A DNA stretch of 64,000 nucleotides from Erwinia aphidicola (GTDB taxonomy: Bacteria > Pseudomonadota > Gammaproteobacteria > Enterobacterales > Enterobacteriaceae), in contig NZ_JAMKCQ010000001.1 of NCBI RefSeq assembly GCF_024169515.1, forward strand, positions 1,302,001 through 1,366,000. The letters run 5' to 3'. This document shows positions 63,969 through 64,000 of this stretch, one piece after another. The notes below the pieces were generated by a model. It was not told the origin of the DNA, did not search any database, and saw only the letters and a program-made list of their open reading frames with translations. The translations under genes and the position numbers were made by a program. Positions within the stretch are counted from its first letter, which is position 1; each line of letters opens with the position of its first letter.

Positions 63969-63986
63969 TGCCGGGTTACCCCGGCA
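63969..63986 (-). terminator. stem-loop upstream of dam
   Basis: TGCCGGG/CCCGGCA, 7 bp with a 4-base loop, at the right edge. On the minus strand only a weak ATTTCC follows, so it may be a partial terminator or processing site after damX, which would be expected beyond the window. Confidence 0.45.
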
Positions 63987-64000
63987 AAATATTACTTACC

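Noticed and set aside
63866..64000. Possible small gene between dam and the window edge.
   Set aside because: No start with a ribosome site leads to a recognisable protein; the stretch fits a damX-dam spacer with a hairpin.

Overview
This window is a chromosomal segment of a member of the Enterobacterales, most likely Erwiniaceae (an Erwinia or Pantoea relative). The evidence is the 5' end of a 16S rRNA gene of enterobacterial type, proteins that closely resemble E. coli K-12 throughout, and a gene order that follows the E. coli rrnD-to-dam region almost gene for gene. The genus is an inference; only 92 bases of 16S are present.

Layout. 1-605: 5' end of a 16S rRNA gene running left, with its leader (boxA, boxC) and tandem P1/P2 promoters. 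606-11093: housekeeping block yrdA, yrdB-aroE-tsaC-yrdD-smg-dprA (minus strand), def-fmt-rsmB-trkA-mscL (plus strand), arfA, zntR, yhdN. 11094-24955: the alpha, spc and S10 ribosomal protein operons, all on the minus strand, with rpoA, secY, the S10 leader and promoter, the alpha leader and an inter-operon terminator. 25080-30517: bfr-bfd and the str operon (rpsL-rpsG-fusA-tuf). 30540-39377: tusBCD-yheO, fkpA, slyX, slyD, yheV, kefB-kefG and the ABC-F gene yheS.

Two accessory blocks interrupt this backbone. The first (39378-47110, between yheS and yheT) holds a nicotinamide salvage module (nadV, a PRPP-synthetase-like gene and the repressor gene nrtR), the taurine-sulfur operon tauABCD and a LysE-family exporter gene. 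The second (49432-51803, between prkB and crp, where E. coli has yhfA) holds an overlapping pair encoding an M20 amidohydrolase and an MFS transporter. A single codA gene lies where E. coli has nirBDC-cysG. The right end returns to the backbone: crp, yhfK, argD, pabA, ppiA, tsgA, trpS, gph, rpe, dam.

The most notable non-coding signals are: three TGTC-N5-GACA sites around the divergent nrtR and prs-nadV promoters; two families of short dispersed palindromes placed directly after gene ends; two mutually exclusive helices in the slyD leader; an arfA gene with a stem-loop inside its 3' coding end; a terminator-like hairpin between rpsG and fusA; and two ARG boxes 21 bp apart in front of argD. 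No tRNA gene, transposase, prophage or CRISPR array was seen. Most genes are ordinary core genes, and I found no clear candidate for a wholly new system.
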